Part shown: positions 11,599-22,294 of the stretch, one piece after another
Numbering within the stretch: the first letter of the stretch is position 1
Layout: every line of letters starts with the position of its first letter
NCBI GenBank assembly: GCA_015680685.1
Contig: MNCI01001986.1
Span: 292,164-356,163, forward strand
Origin: Gnetum montanum
Lineage: Eukaryota; Streptophyta; Gnetopsida; Gnetales; Gnetaceae
Length of the DNA stretch: 64,000 bases
Reading direction: 5' to 3'
Notes under the pieces: model-generated
Databases searched by the model: none
Seen by the model: the letters and a program-made list of their open reading frames with translations, nothing else
What the model was told of the DNA's origin: nothing
Program-made: the position numbers and the translations under genes

Positions 11599-12284
11599 TG
11601 TTGAAACATGACAAAATTTCAGGTCTCAACATCTCAACTGCAAATTTGGCTAAGTGTCGAAATGGTGGCACTTTTCCTAAATTTTCCTAAGTGTTGAGTG
11701 TAGTCAGCTCCAATTGCCAGATTTGCAAAATTTTTCTAAGTGTCAGAATGATGACACTTTCTACAAATTTGTCTAAGTGTCAAAACTTGGCAAATTTTTT
11801 CTAGATGTTGGTGCTATGCACTAGAGCATAGCTAGTGTGACATAGGTTCAAGTGCCTAGTTTTGCCTAAGTGTTGGACAAGGATCTATCAAGCTGGCTTG
11901 ACATAGAAGACATATTTAGTGCATCTCCCAACTTCTAAGGCTACCTATCTTACTACATCCTAGAGCATAGCCAGCATGCCACGAAGGAAGACTACAGATT
12001 TCATCAAAATTTGGCTAAGTTTCCCTGCTACGCTCCCCAGCATAGCCAACATAACCAATGTGAAACATTAAAATTTTTCAAATTTTCACTAAGGTTGTGT
12101 TACACTCTATTGTGTAGCTAGCTTGACACTAGAGGAAAGTTTTCAATAGTCTCTAGAAGCCTCTAAAACTCAACATCAACCTTTGTCTCAATTTCAACGT
12201 TCCTCCAGCAACTAAGATCTACAATTTGCATTTTGCCTACACTCCCTACTTGCCCCAAATTATACCTACACTATAGAGCATGGC

Positions 12285-12880
12285 AAGTGTGACGAGCATA
12301 GCAAGGGGTGTCCCATGTCCTACATGTAACATGGGATGAGCATAGTAGGGGGTGTCCCATGTTCCTCACATAACATGAGACAAGTGTAGCAATGGGCATC
12401 CAATGTCCCGCATGTAACACGGGATGAGTGTAGCAGCCAATGTCTTATGTTCCGCAAAAAAAAAAAGGATGAGCATAACAAGGGGTATCCCATGTCTCAC
12501 ACATAATACAGGATGAGCTTAGTAGCTAGCATCCTATGTCCCACACGTAACATGGGACAAGTGTAGCAACTAGTGTTATATGTCCTACACGTAACATAGA
12601 ATGAGCATAGCAGGGGGTGTCCCATGTCCTGCATGTAACATGAGACGAGTATAGTAGCTAGCATCTTGTGTCCAACACATAACATGGGATGAGTGTAGCA
12701 TCTAGCATCCCATGTCCTGCATGTAATATAGGATGAGCAGAGCAGTGGGTTTCCCATGTTCCACACATAACATGACATAAGCATAATAGCTAGCATCTTG
12801 TGTGCTGCATGTAACATGGGATGAGCATAGCAGTTAGCATCCTATGTCCTGCACATAACACAGGATGAGTGTAGTAGCCA
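12285..12880 (+). repeat. 44-bp hairpin repeat array in the 5' LTR (about 13 units)
   Basis: A unit of about 44 bp alternates ACATGGGAC and GTCCCATGT, so adjacent half-units are complementary and each repeat can fold. Between the arms are GAGCATAGCAG-like segments. Thirteen GTCC-ATGT blocks are counted. One unit, near 12457-12467, has its first arm replaced by a run of A. The long minus-strand frame here (12817-12497) is a by-product of the repeat. Confidence 0.8.
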
Positions 12881-13005
12881 AAGTTAGAAAAATTTTGAAC
12901 ATTTTTTGGTCACCTTTGGACTTAGAAATTTTTTTGAATTTTTCTTGTGGTTTTACTTATTGCACTACCACGTGGTGCCTAATCCACATTTTGAGCTAAC
13001 CCTAG

Positions 13006-13017
13006 CCCTATAAATAC
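13006..13017 (+). promoter_or_regulatory. TATA box of the 5' LTR
   Basis: CCCTATAAATAC, conserved as CCCTATAAATAT in the 3' LTR (21132-21143). A CCACGTGG palindrome lies about 35 bp upstream; in the 3' LTR it has become CCACATGG. Transcription would start about 30 bp downstream, near the G-run. Confidence 0.7.
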
Positions 13018-13745
13018 ACCTGTGCCCCAATGTTTCAGGGGGGGAGGGGTGAGGCTTTCATTTTTCACTAGTTGGGTAGTTAGCACTTTCATTTAGCATT
13101 TTGGCATCTTGGCACTTAGCTCTATGGGCGAATGACACCTAGAGCACACCACACCATAACCATGTTACAACCTTGCACTGCACGGTACACTACAGCTTTA
13201 TTGCAGCCCTCTAGAACACCACACAGTACACCGTGGTGGCCAACCCAATAGGCATAGTTTATCACAGTGAGCACCAAACTTTGTGACCTATCACCACTGA
13301 AATTATGACTGTGCTCCCATTGCACCTATTGTACACTGTGTATATTTTGAGATCCTTTTGGAATTAGCTACTCTTCCCCTTTTGGGGTGGTGAACTTCTA
13401 TTCTCAAATTTTGTTGCATTTCTCAAACATTTCTCTTTGGTATTTAGCATAGCATTTGTATTTTATTTCTTTTTCATACATATTTGCACATTCATGTCAC
13501 TGTTCTTAAGCTGGGACACCCTGCTACGCTCTGGCTTAGCTAGTCCCAATGTCCATGTGTAACACAGTATAAACCCTTCTCACACATGGTCGTTTTAACA
13601 CCATGTAAGTCCTTGTCTGGTCAACAAAACCATATAGGGCACCTCATTTCTGTCTCCCAGCATGACCCTCACACAGATTTGAGGTTAGGATGTATGCCCA
13701 TGAACCTCTTAGTGTTCCAACCATCGATGTTTTTGAATGTTATAG

Positions 13746-13768
13746 TTTTTGGCACTAGAAGGAGGGCC
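13746..13768 (+). other. Primer-binding site of the TR-GAG-like element
   Basis: TTTTTGGCACTAGAAGGAGG, one base after the LTR end, with the TGG start typical of a PBS. It differs from the tRNA-Asp type of the surrounding Athila-like elements and resembles a PBS found in Tat-branch elements. I do not name the tRNA with certainty. Confidence 0.55.
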
Positions 13769-14160
13769 TTGCTATTTCCTTTTGAATTTTTTGATTGACA
13801 CTTAGTCAAAACTTTGGATGCTGTAGAGAGCATAACAAGTTATGAGAGCATAGCAAGCTCCAGTGTAGCGAGTATGACAAGCTCCAACATAGCAAGCATA
13901 GCACTAGAGTTAGCCATTTTCAACAGCTTGCATACTTAGCATTTTTTTTGCATTTTCATACTTAGCATTTTTCCTACATTTTCATACTTAGCCAAATTTT
14001 CTATAGTTTTACACTTAGTCAATTTTTTTTTACAGTTTCCATACTTAGCCATTTGTATACATTTTTACACTTAGCCATTTTTCTACATTTTTATACTTAG
14101 CCATTTTTTTGCTATTGGAAAACTTAGTCATTTTTCTGCAATTTTTAGAGTTAGCCATTT
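13769..14160 (+). repeat. Leader with two short tandem-repeat blocks
   Basis: At 13825-13905 a GAGCATAGCAAGCTCC-like unit is repeated. At 13925-14160 about nine units of some 25-28 bp each carry a CATACTTAGCCATTTTT core followed by CTACATTTT. Both blocks lie in the 5' untranslated leader before gag. Confidence 0.65.
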
Positions 14161-15921
14161 TTGCAAACAACAACTCTCATAACCCAACCTATGAACATGA
14201 ATATAGATCAACCTTCCATGTCAATGTCTAATAGATTTGACACTAGGATCCACCCAAAGCATGCTACACTAAGCCACGAACAATATAATTTTGTTTGTGC
14301 CAAAATCCAAGTAGGATTACTAGTGGATCACCTTGATCTAGAGGCAAAACAAGATTATGAACGAGTCCATTGAGATGGATGAGAGTACAACCCTACCTTG
14401 TTCGACATAATTCCACTCACGAAGTCTTACCACCAGCTATTATTTAAACTCATCCATGCAAATAAGCATGATGTAGGGACAACCTATGAGGAAGTCTCAA
14501 AGGAGGAAGAAGATGATTTCGAGGCTTGCTCCAAACACAAGAGGCCCCTCTACACCATCTTCCAACAACCACTCCCTAGTACAGTCCCTGCTCAGTTCAA
14601 TTCACCCATCCTCTTCGAGATGGTGACCATGCTAATTCAACCTTTCTTACAAGCAACCATTACATTTTCCCAACCCTATGCTCACATAGGGGCCACCTCT
14701 TAGCCCCAGATAACTTAATCATCCTACATCTCGCTTATCTCATCAGTGCCCAAGGTGTTCGTCCAACCTACTCGTGTGTGGCCTACCTCAGTCACCATGC
14801 CCATATCTTAGCCAACACATCAACTAAACCCATCATCTATGATGTTAAAATGAAAATGCCCATTCGCTACAATGTTAAACTAGCAATGCCCATCTACTAC
14901 GATGTTAAATTGGAAACACCCATCTGCTATGATGTTAAATTAGCAAACTCCACAACCAACAATCCAACCCTATGTTGTACACCCAATGCAACCAGTTGGC
15001 ACATCCCTAAGCTTGGATCAGGCATTTCAGCTAATCCAAAGCTTGATAAAGGAGATCAATTGACTCAAAGCTACCTCCTCTGACACTGTTAAGGTGGTGG
15101 ACTTCTACCAAGATGATCCCATAAGTCTTATAGTACCACCTTTAACTCTCCCAATTGGGGTCTAGCTACCTCAACTCATCAAGTACAATGATGAAGGGGA
15201 CCCCAATGCACACTTTGTCATATTTTGATATGAGTGCATACTCCTTTAAGCCTAGTCACATGCCATCATGCGTGTGTTCCCCATGTCACTCACTGGCAAG
15301 GCCTTAGATTGGTATCGCATGCTACCCAAGGTATCAATCTCTTCTTTGGAGGACCTCCTTGGCTAGTTCGTGACACGCTTTAGGTACAACCTAAAGCCTA
15401 AAGTAACCCTCGATTAGCTCATGCAAATCAAGCAGGGGCCCTTAGAGCCTATGCCAAAATTCCTCCAATGCTAGAATGCTGCATTGAGTGAAATGCATGA
15501 ACTCATAGCAGAGACACACCTACTGGCCATCTTCAAGGGTGCAGTGAATGACTTCATCAAATCCAAACTATATTACCTAGCCCCAAAGTCTCTCAACCAA
15601 GCCTTTTCCCAAATGAAAGGCATAGAAGAGGTAGCACAACCTAGCAATGACTTAGCCTATGTGGCCTACAAAAACCAACATGCGTGCAAGTAAAATGCAA
15701 TAGTGGAAATAGTGGTCGCAAGCACAAAAGCAACCAACCAAAGCCCAAAGGCTAAGCAACCCAAGGCCCTAGCTCACAAAGCCACCAACTCTGGTGCCAA
15801 CTTGCCTACATTGGTAAGGGCCATCCCAAAGTCCAAATTTGAGTGCAAGGATCACTCAAAGTATACATCGCTACCAATAGAACCCTCTAAATTGCTAGAG
15901 AAACTCTTGAAAGCCAAGTAA
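14161..15921 (+). pseudogene. gag of the TR-GAG-like element (retrotrans_gag domain), broken
   Basis: The first part (14161-15080) is low in conserved motifs. The recognisable capsid domain lies at about 15170-15690: YNDEGDPNAHF, then SLTGKALDWYRMLP, then FVTRFRYN, and a C-terminal ETHLLAIFKGAVNDFIKSKL segment, the usual order of a Ty3/gypsy capsid. Several TAG/TAA codons interrupt it, mostly at positions that fit CAG or TGG changes. I see no clear zinc knuckle after it. The start codon cannot be fixed; an ATG at about 14191 is possible. Confidence 0.7.
14827..14954 (+). repeat. 36-bp coding minisatellite in gag
   Basis: Three to four units of about 36 bp, each reading as 12 residues on a YDVKLAMPI core. 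The unit length keeps the reading frame. Similar GATGTTAAATTGG segments recur at 16375-16430 and 18240-18290. Confidence 0.65.
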
Positions 15922-17099
15922 ATCCAACACACACACGTATCAAAGATTGCCCACCAAAAACATGATGGATACTATGAACTATTGAGGAACCCTACCTCAG
16001 CAGTACCAAATGAGCCCCTAGTCCCAAAACATTTCCAACTAGATCAATACTATCATTACCACCGACTGTCTGGTCATAGTATGGACAACTATCGTGCTTT
16101 GTAGGATGACCTACAAAGAATGATAGAACGGGGCCAACTGGTGCTCGATGCAATAAGCCAATCCAACACAAACAAAGTCTCCTATGTCATAAACTCCATC
16201 AATGTAAGTGGAAAGTATAAACCTGTGCAACAACCTATTGTGGTCCACGTGCCTCCTGTCAAGGTAAGGATCCCCTTGGCCTCCATAAGTAAAAGGTCCT
16301 TCTTTGTTATTAAAGTGTCACCTTAGGCACCCACAACACCCTTCGTGATTAAGATCTCACAGCAATCATTTGCTAAGATGTTAAATTGGGAACCAAAAAA
16401 ATCACCCACTAAGATGTTATACTAGCATGATGTAGCCACAATAATCGCTAAGCAACCTTTCTTCATCAAGGTGCCACAACGAGTTGGCCCTACAAGAAGT
16501 CCTAAATCACCATTTGTCATAAGGGTGCCACAACGTGATGGCCCCTCGCCTACCTAAAACCCAATAGTAGGCAACATCTCGGTCCCTCCTCCTTTTATGG
16601 TTGGCCCCACTAGCAACCCAAGTAGGCCTAACAAATGGCAATACAAGAGGATAAACAAGTGCCTTGCAACCCCCATGGCTAAAGTAAAGGCTATAACTAG
16701 TAAGAAACAATTCAACATTGGGATCCCTACCCCCAAGCAAGCTAAGCAACCCAAGCCCAAGTCCCCTCTATGAGAGATCCATCTCTCAAGCCACATGGAG
16801 GAAGTCGAGGTCAACACAACGGTCGATGACAAGGACTTCGTAGCTACACTAACTTAGGTGAAACAAATGCTCAAGTAAAAGAACACAACGTTGAGCTTGT
16901 ACAACCTGGTCATGATCTCATCTACTCACCGCTAAGCCTTGGCCCACATGTTGGCCTTCATTCCCATTACAAAGGACATCTTTGTAGATGAGACATCCAT
17001 CCATGCTATGATGTTACCCCCTACATCATAGGAATTAAGTTCAACATCCCTAGCATTTCATGACAATGTAGTTAAGGTCAACCCTAAATGATGGGAGGT
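15922..17099 (+). pseudogene. Region between capsid and protease, decayed
   Basis: Low-complexity, K/P-rich reading frames with stops. Two adjacent segments at 16460-16550 share a KVPQRVGP / RVPQRDGP core, a small internal duplication. Minus-strand frames here are shadows. No domain is recognised. Confidence 0.4.
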
Positions 17100-17660
17100 C
17101 ACTACAGCTCCACTATCCATTAGCATACATGTTGGGTAGTTCACAATCTGCAGAGTGCATGTTGATGATGGTGTAGCAATAAATGTAGTCTTTACTTTGT
17201 CATTGACAAGCTAGGCTTGGCAGAAGAAATTAGGCCAACCAAAACTACATGTCTAAAATCCTTCAACGGATCATGCATCACTATCAAGGGTACAATCAAC
17301 TTAGCCTTTGTGGTAGGAGAGCAATTCCCCACTAGTGGAGATTTCACTATCATAGAGGAGATGCTAGGCTTCAACTTGATCCTGGGTAGGCCTTGGCTAA
17401 CCCAACTATGGGTCATCTCCTCTCCTATCCACCAAGAAGTTCACCTTCCATACAAAGGTGGTGAAGTTATCATCTGGTGATAACATCTTCCCTCTGACTA
17501 TCCACAACATAGACATGAAGTAAGTGTTAGAGGTGGAGTTTCTTGCTGATGCACTTGTGGCAACCAATCCAACACCTAGGGTTGATGCACCTAAATGAGT
17601 GGCTAAATCCAATAGCCTCCCAAAGGATCCTAAGCCTTGCATGCCCCTTAATTCTTAATC
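17100..17660 (+). pseudogene. Retropepsin-like protease remnant
   Basis: A VDDGVAINVV segment at about 17160-17190 stands where the DSG(A) active site of a gypsy protease should be. GFNLILGRPWL follows at about 17370-17400, matching the ILGRPWL signature near the end of the fold. Stops and a frameshift separate the two. No RT follows. Confidence 0.6.
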
Positions 17661-19574
17661 AACACCTAATTAGAAAGCTACTACATGATCAAGATGTTTC
17701 CTTGGCCAAAACATGCTAAGCACTTGCTTACCCCTTGCCTCCATGGGGCATGCATTTTTGGTTTTTGCTTGCATCACATTTGTTCATGCATTTACATTTC
17801 ATCTGCTTGCCTAGTTTACTCACTTCTTCTCTTTATTTACACATTTTTACTTTGTTTATGCATCCATCCACTTAACTTACACATTGCATTTGAAAAACAT
17901 TAAAAACACATAAAAATAAATATATATATATATATATATAAAACTACAAAAACACATGGCCCAAAAAGGCCTTAAACTAGCCCACGGCCCAAAACGGCCT
18001 TAAACTATCACTTTTTTCTTTGCTTTCCTTTCATTTATCCATTTTAACTCTGTTATGATAGGTGTTGCTTGATGTTGTTTTTTCTAGTTGATTTTTGTAG
18101 GATCTTGTAGGAACATAGCATGACTATGCATGGAACATTGCACCTCACACAAGCAAGGTAAGCACTTGTCCACCATAACACAAAAGTTGGCACAAATAGT
18201 CTGGTATGACTATAAACTGGCATAGATCATCCTTGGGTCATGACGTTAAATTGACACAACATCCACCATCCACTACAATGTTAAATTGGCACTGAATAGT
18301 CTGCTAGGACTATAAACTAGCACATCACAGTTTGCCAAGATCTTAAACTAAGTTCAAGATCTGCCAAGACTTTGAACTGACATGTTGCTGATTTGTTGGA
18401 GCACCTACCATTGGTGAAACCCTTTGGGCACTCACAGCATCATCACCTCCCACCATTCTACTAATTTTTTGGAGCACCTTCCATTACTACAGCCTTTGGA
18501 GGACTACAACATCATCATCCTAGCGCTTTCATTGACTTCTTGAGGACTTTCAACTGGAACAACATTTGACACATTCATAGCATCTTCACATCCATCACCT
18601 GTAGCATCTTCACATCTAGCATTTGCACTTGCATTTCACGTTTTATGGTTTTCTTACCTTCTCAAAGTTTTGTTTGTGAGATGAAGCCTTGAAGGTGGTC
18701 ATGCGGAGATGCATTTCATCATAGCAAAAAATTGCCACATTGCTCTGATGTGCATGATTGGACTAGTTAAGCCACTCAAGAATGCACATCCCCCTCATCC
18801 CATTACAACCTATGACCATCCACTCTTTCATCATAATATCCTCTCATCCCCCACATACTCATGATTTCACATCCCTCTGATGCATACACACTGTGACGCA
18901 CATGGCATTCTCTTCACGTCAACCATTGAACCCATGATAGATGTAACATAACTTGTCCCATGGGGAGCCTTTGTAGGCTAGTCAAAGTCTCAAAAAAATG
19001 TAACACAACTCATCCTAGGGAGGAAACACTTATGTTGTAGATGCAATGTGATTGCATCAAAGAAAAAATCCCATATACTCGATGGCCCACCCCTTGCAAC
19101 TAGTATTCAGTAGTAAGTCGAACCCAATAGAGGCTCACCTTGCAAAAAGCAAAGAAGAAAAAAGTAAAAAAAAAATGAAATGAAAAAAATGAAAAAAAAG
19201 AAGAATGGGGAAAACACATCCCTAAACAAATTGAAAATGTTGTAGCTTTGCAACTGGCCCAACCTTGGATCAACTTTGACTCTTTCATAAGCACTCTGAT
19301 GAGAGGTCAACATTTTAGGGGCAAGCCACTTCATGCCATGGTCACTATCAATCATGCTAAATTTGCATCTTACATCATGATCCACTATTTAAATTTCATC
19401 TCCCTAGCATTGCTTATCCCCCTTGTCCCTCAGCATACCCTTATTCCCATAGCACTCTTGAGCATGGTGAAGCATCACTTGATCAAGTACCAACGGACAA
19501 TCTTGGTGCCACATCTGCTATGGTGTTTTGTAATTCTTTGTTGATGTCACTTGGGTCACTCCTCTAGATGTCAA
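17661..19574 (+). other. 3' noncoding region of the TR-GAG-like element
   Basis: About 1.9 kb without a credible gene. It contains a (TA)n run at about 17920-17940, paired GGCCCAAAA-GGCCTTAAACTA segments at 17958-18008, and imperfect repeats of GATGTTAAATTGGCAC type at 18190-18330. RT, RNase H and integrase are absent here, which defines the element as non-autonomous. Confidence 0.6.
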
Positions 19575-19585
19575 CAAAGAGGGGC
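19575..19585 (+). other. Polypurine tract before the 3' LTR
   Basis: AAAGAGGGGC directly before the LTR start at 19586. It is the expected plus-strand primer site for reverse transcription and supports the LTR boundary. Confidence 0.7.
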
Positions 19586-21859
19586 TATTAAAACACCACA
19601 AAATTTCAAGTCTTGGCATCTAGTCTACAAATTTAGCTAAGTGTCAAAACGATGGCACTTTAACCAATTTTTTCTAAGTGTTGAGTGTAGTAAGCTCCAA
19701 TTGCTAGATTTGCAAAATTTTTCTAAGTGTCAGAATGATTCTACAAATTTTTCTGAGTGTTAAAACTTGGAAACTTTTTTCTAAGTGTCATAATGATGAC
19801 ACTTTATACAAATTTTTCTAAGTGTTAAAACTTGGTAAATTGTTTCTAAGTGTTGGTGCTACGCTCTAGAGCATAGCCAGCATGACATAGGTTCAAGTGC
19901 CCAGTTTTGCCTAAGTGTTGGACAAGGATATGTCAAGCTAGCTTGAGATAGAAGACATATTTAGCACATTTCCCAACTTCTGAGGCTACCTATCTTGCTA
20001 TGCCCTAGAGCATAGCCAGCATGCCACAAAGGAAGACTACAAATTTTATCAAAATTTGGCTAAGTGTCCTTGCTACGCTCCCCAACATAGCCAGCATAAC
20101 CAATGTAAAACATTAAAATTTTTCAAATTTTCACTAAGTGTTGTGTTATGCTCTAGAGCATAGCTAGCTTGACATTAGAGGAAAGCATCCAACAGTCTCT
20201 AAAAGCCTCTAGAACTCGGCATCGACCTTTGTCTCAATTTCAACATTCCTCTGGCAACCAAGATTTGCAATTTTCATTTTGCCTACACTCCCTACTTGTC
20301 CCAAATTGTACCTACACTCTAGAGTATAGCGAGTGTGATGAGCATAGAAGAAGGTGTCCCGTGTCCTACACGTAACATGGGATAAGCATAGCAGAGGGTT
20401 TCCCATGTCCCTTACATAACATGAGGCGAGTGTAGTAGGGAACGTCCCATGTCCTACACGTAACATGGGATGAGTGTAGTAACCAATGTCTTATGTCCCA
20501 CATGTAACATGGGATGAGCATAGCAAGGAGTGTCCCATGTCTCACATATAACATGGGACAAGCATAGTAGCTAGTGTCCTATGTCCCGCATGTAACATGG
20601 AACAAGTGTAGCAACCAATGTCACATGTCCTACATGTAATATGGAACGAGCATAGCAAGGGGTGTCCCATGTCCTGTATGTAACATGGGGCAAGTGTAGT
20701 AATTAGCATTCTATGTTCCACATGTAACATGGGACAAGTGTAGCAGCCAGTGTCCCATGTCTTACATGTAACATAGGACGAGCATAGCAAGGGGTGTCCC
20801 ATGTCTTGCACATAACATAGGACAAGCATAGTAGCTAGCGTCTTGTGTGTCTCACATAACATAGAACAAGTGTAGCAGCCAGAATCCCATGTCCCACATG
20901 GGACAAGCATAGTAGCCAACATTTTGTGTGCCACATGTAACATGGGATGAGCGTAGCAGCCAGCATCTTTTGTTTCACACATAACACAAGACAAGTGTAA
21001 CGGGGAGAGTTAAAAAAATTTTAAAATTTTTTTGGTCATCTTTGGACTTAAAAAATTTTTATAAATTTTTCTTGTGGTCTTGCTTGCCACACTACCACAT
21101 GGCACCTAATCCGCATTTTGGGCTAAGCCTAGCCCTATAAATATCCTTGCATCCCAATGTTTCAGGGGGGCTTCCATTTTTCACTAGTTGGACAGTTGGC
21201 ACTTTCATTTGGCATTTTGGCATCTTGGCACTTAGCTTTGTGGGTGAACGAGACCTAGAGCACAACACGCTATGACCACGTTGCAACCCTGCATTGCATG
21301 GTACACTGTAGCTTTATTGCAACCCTCTAGAACATCGCATGGTACACCACGATGGCCAACATGGTAGACACAATTTATCATAGCGAGTACCAAACTTCAT
21401 GACCCAGCACCACTAAGACTATGACTACACTCCCACTATGCCTTTTGTACACTATGTACCTTTTGAGATCCTTTTGGAATTAGCTACGCTCCGCTTTTTG
21501 GGGCGGTGCACTTCTATTCTTAAATTCTATTACATTTCTCAAACATTTCTCTTTGGTATTCAACGTAACATTTGTATTTTCTTGCTTTTTCATACATATT
21601 TTCACATTCACGTCATTGTTCTCAGGCCTAAACACCCTGCTACACTCTTGCTTAGTCAATCCCAATGTCTACCCATAACACAGTATAAACCCTTCTCACA
21701 CATGGTCATTTTAACACCATGTAAGTCCCTGTCTGATCAACAAGATCATTTAGGAACCTTGTTTCTATCTCCAAATGTGACCCTCGCATAGATTCAAGGT
21801 TAGGTTGTACACCTGCGAACCTCTTAGTGTTCCAAACACCTATGTTTTTAAATGTTACA
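19586..21859 (+). repeat. 3' LTR of the TR-GAG-like element
   Basis: About 2274 bp, starting TATTAAAACACC (TG decayed to TA) and ending TGTTACA. Same order of parts as the 5' LTR, with the TATA box at 21132-21143. It is longer mainly because the 44-bp array has more units. Confidence 0.8.
20330..21000 (+). repeat. 44-bp hairpin repeat array in the 3' LTR (about 15 units)
   Basis: Same unit as in the 5' LTR. Example arms: ACATGGGAC at 20727-20735 and GTCCCATGT at 20752-20760. One unit near 20890 is shortened by loss of the spacer between arms. The 150-codon minus-strand frame at 20994-20542 has a 44-residue period and is an artefact of a 132-bp (3 x 44) periodicity, not a gene. Confidence 0.8.
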
Positions 21860-22294
21860 CATGTCAAAGTCATCAAACATCAAAATTCAAAAATAGAAAC
21901 CAGACATCGATAATCACACATTAAGCACAAACCATCATCAGTAAATAGTAACAACAACATTGTGTCCTCTAATAATAAAGTAGATTTATTAGTGAAAATT
22001 GAGAAAATATCACACTTAATCAAAAGAAAGAAAAGAAAAAAAATAAAGTAAAATATATAAGAAAGTGTAAAAGAATCAAGAAAATTTAAATGTACTAAAA
22101 TTGGTATAAAATTAAAAAAATTGGAAAATCAAAAATTTATAAAATCAAAAATATGTAAACAAAAAGGTAGAAAAACTAAGAGGCCATGGTAATGGTTAGC
22201 ATGGATGGCCATCACCCCCACAACTGAGTTGGAAGGAGGAGATCTGAAAAATAGAACATGGGTGTCCATCAATTGAGGTCGTAGTTACACTGGC
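21860..22294 (-). other. T-rich tract and spacer after the E1 integrase
   Basis: The plus strand is A-rich at 21980-22160, so T-rich in element orientation. It is the continuation of 10388-11598, separated from it by the nested insertion. No ORF. Confidence 0.5.

Larger units (their letters stand above)
11599..13744 (+). repeat. 5' LTR of the TR-GAG-like element
   Basis: About 2146 bp. In order: imperfect repeats on a CTAAGTGTC core (11640-11900), several GCTCTAGAGCATAGC-type sites, the 44-bp repeat array (about 12285-12880), a CCACGTGG G-box at 12968-12975, a TATA box at 13006-13017, and a G-run at 13036-13050. It matches the copy at 19586-21859 along its length with many substitutions, so the insertion is old. 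Confidence 0.8.
11599..21859 (+). mobile_element. Non-autonomous Ty3/gypsy element, LTR-gag-protease only (TR-GAG-like)
   Basis: Two long direct repeats (11599-13744 and 19586-21859) flank about 5.8 kb. The 5' repeat begins TG and both ends fit TG...CA after allowing C-to-T changes. A PBS-like site follows the 5' LTR and a polypurine tract (AAAGAGGGG) precedes the 3' LTR, so the borders are coherent. Inside are gag and a retropepsin-like remnant but no RT, RNase H or integrase; only about 1.9 kb of noncoding DNA follows protease. Long LTRs and this gag type point to the Tat branch. It inserted into the 3' spacer of E1. I could not confirm a target-site duplication. Confidence 0.75.

Noticed and set aside
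12497-12817. 106-codon Cys-rich frame on the minus strand
   Set aside because: Same repeat artefact in the 5' LTR.
12285-12880. Possible CRISPR-like array (regular repeats with short spacers)
   Set aside because: Plant LTR context, repeats and spacers are both degenerate copies of one 44-bp unit, and there are no cas genes.
17920-17940. (TA)n run as a possible regulatory element
   Set aside because: Simple microsatellite in noncoding DNA without supporting context.
20542-20994. 150-codon open frame on the minus strand, Cys- and His-rich
   Set aside because: It is created by the 44-bp repeat (three units equal 44 codons); no start context or homology, and the equivalent frame in the other LTR is broken elsewhere.
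11594-21864. Target-site duplication of the TR-GAG-like element
   Set aside because: The 5 bp on each side (AACCA, CATGT) do not match; the true borders may be one or two bases off or the site has decayed.
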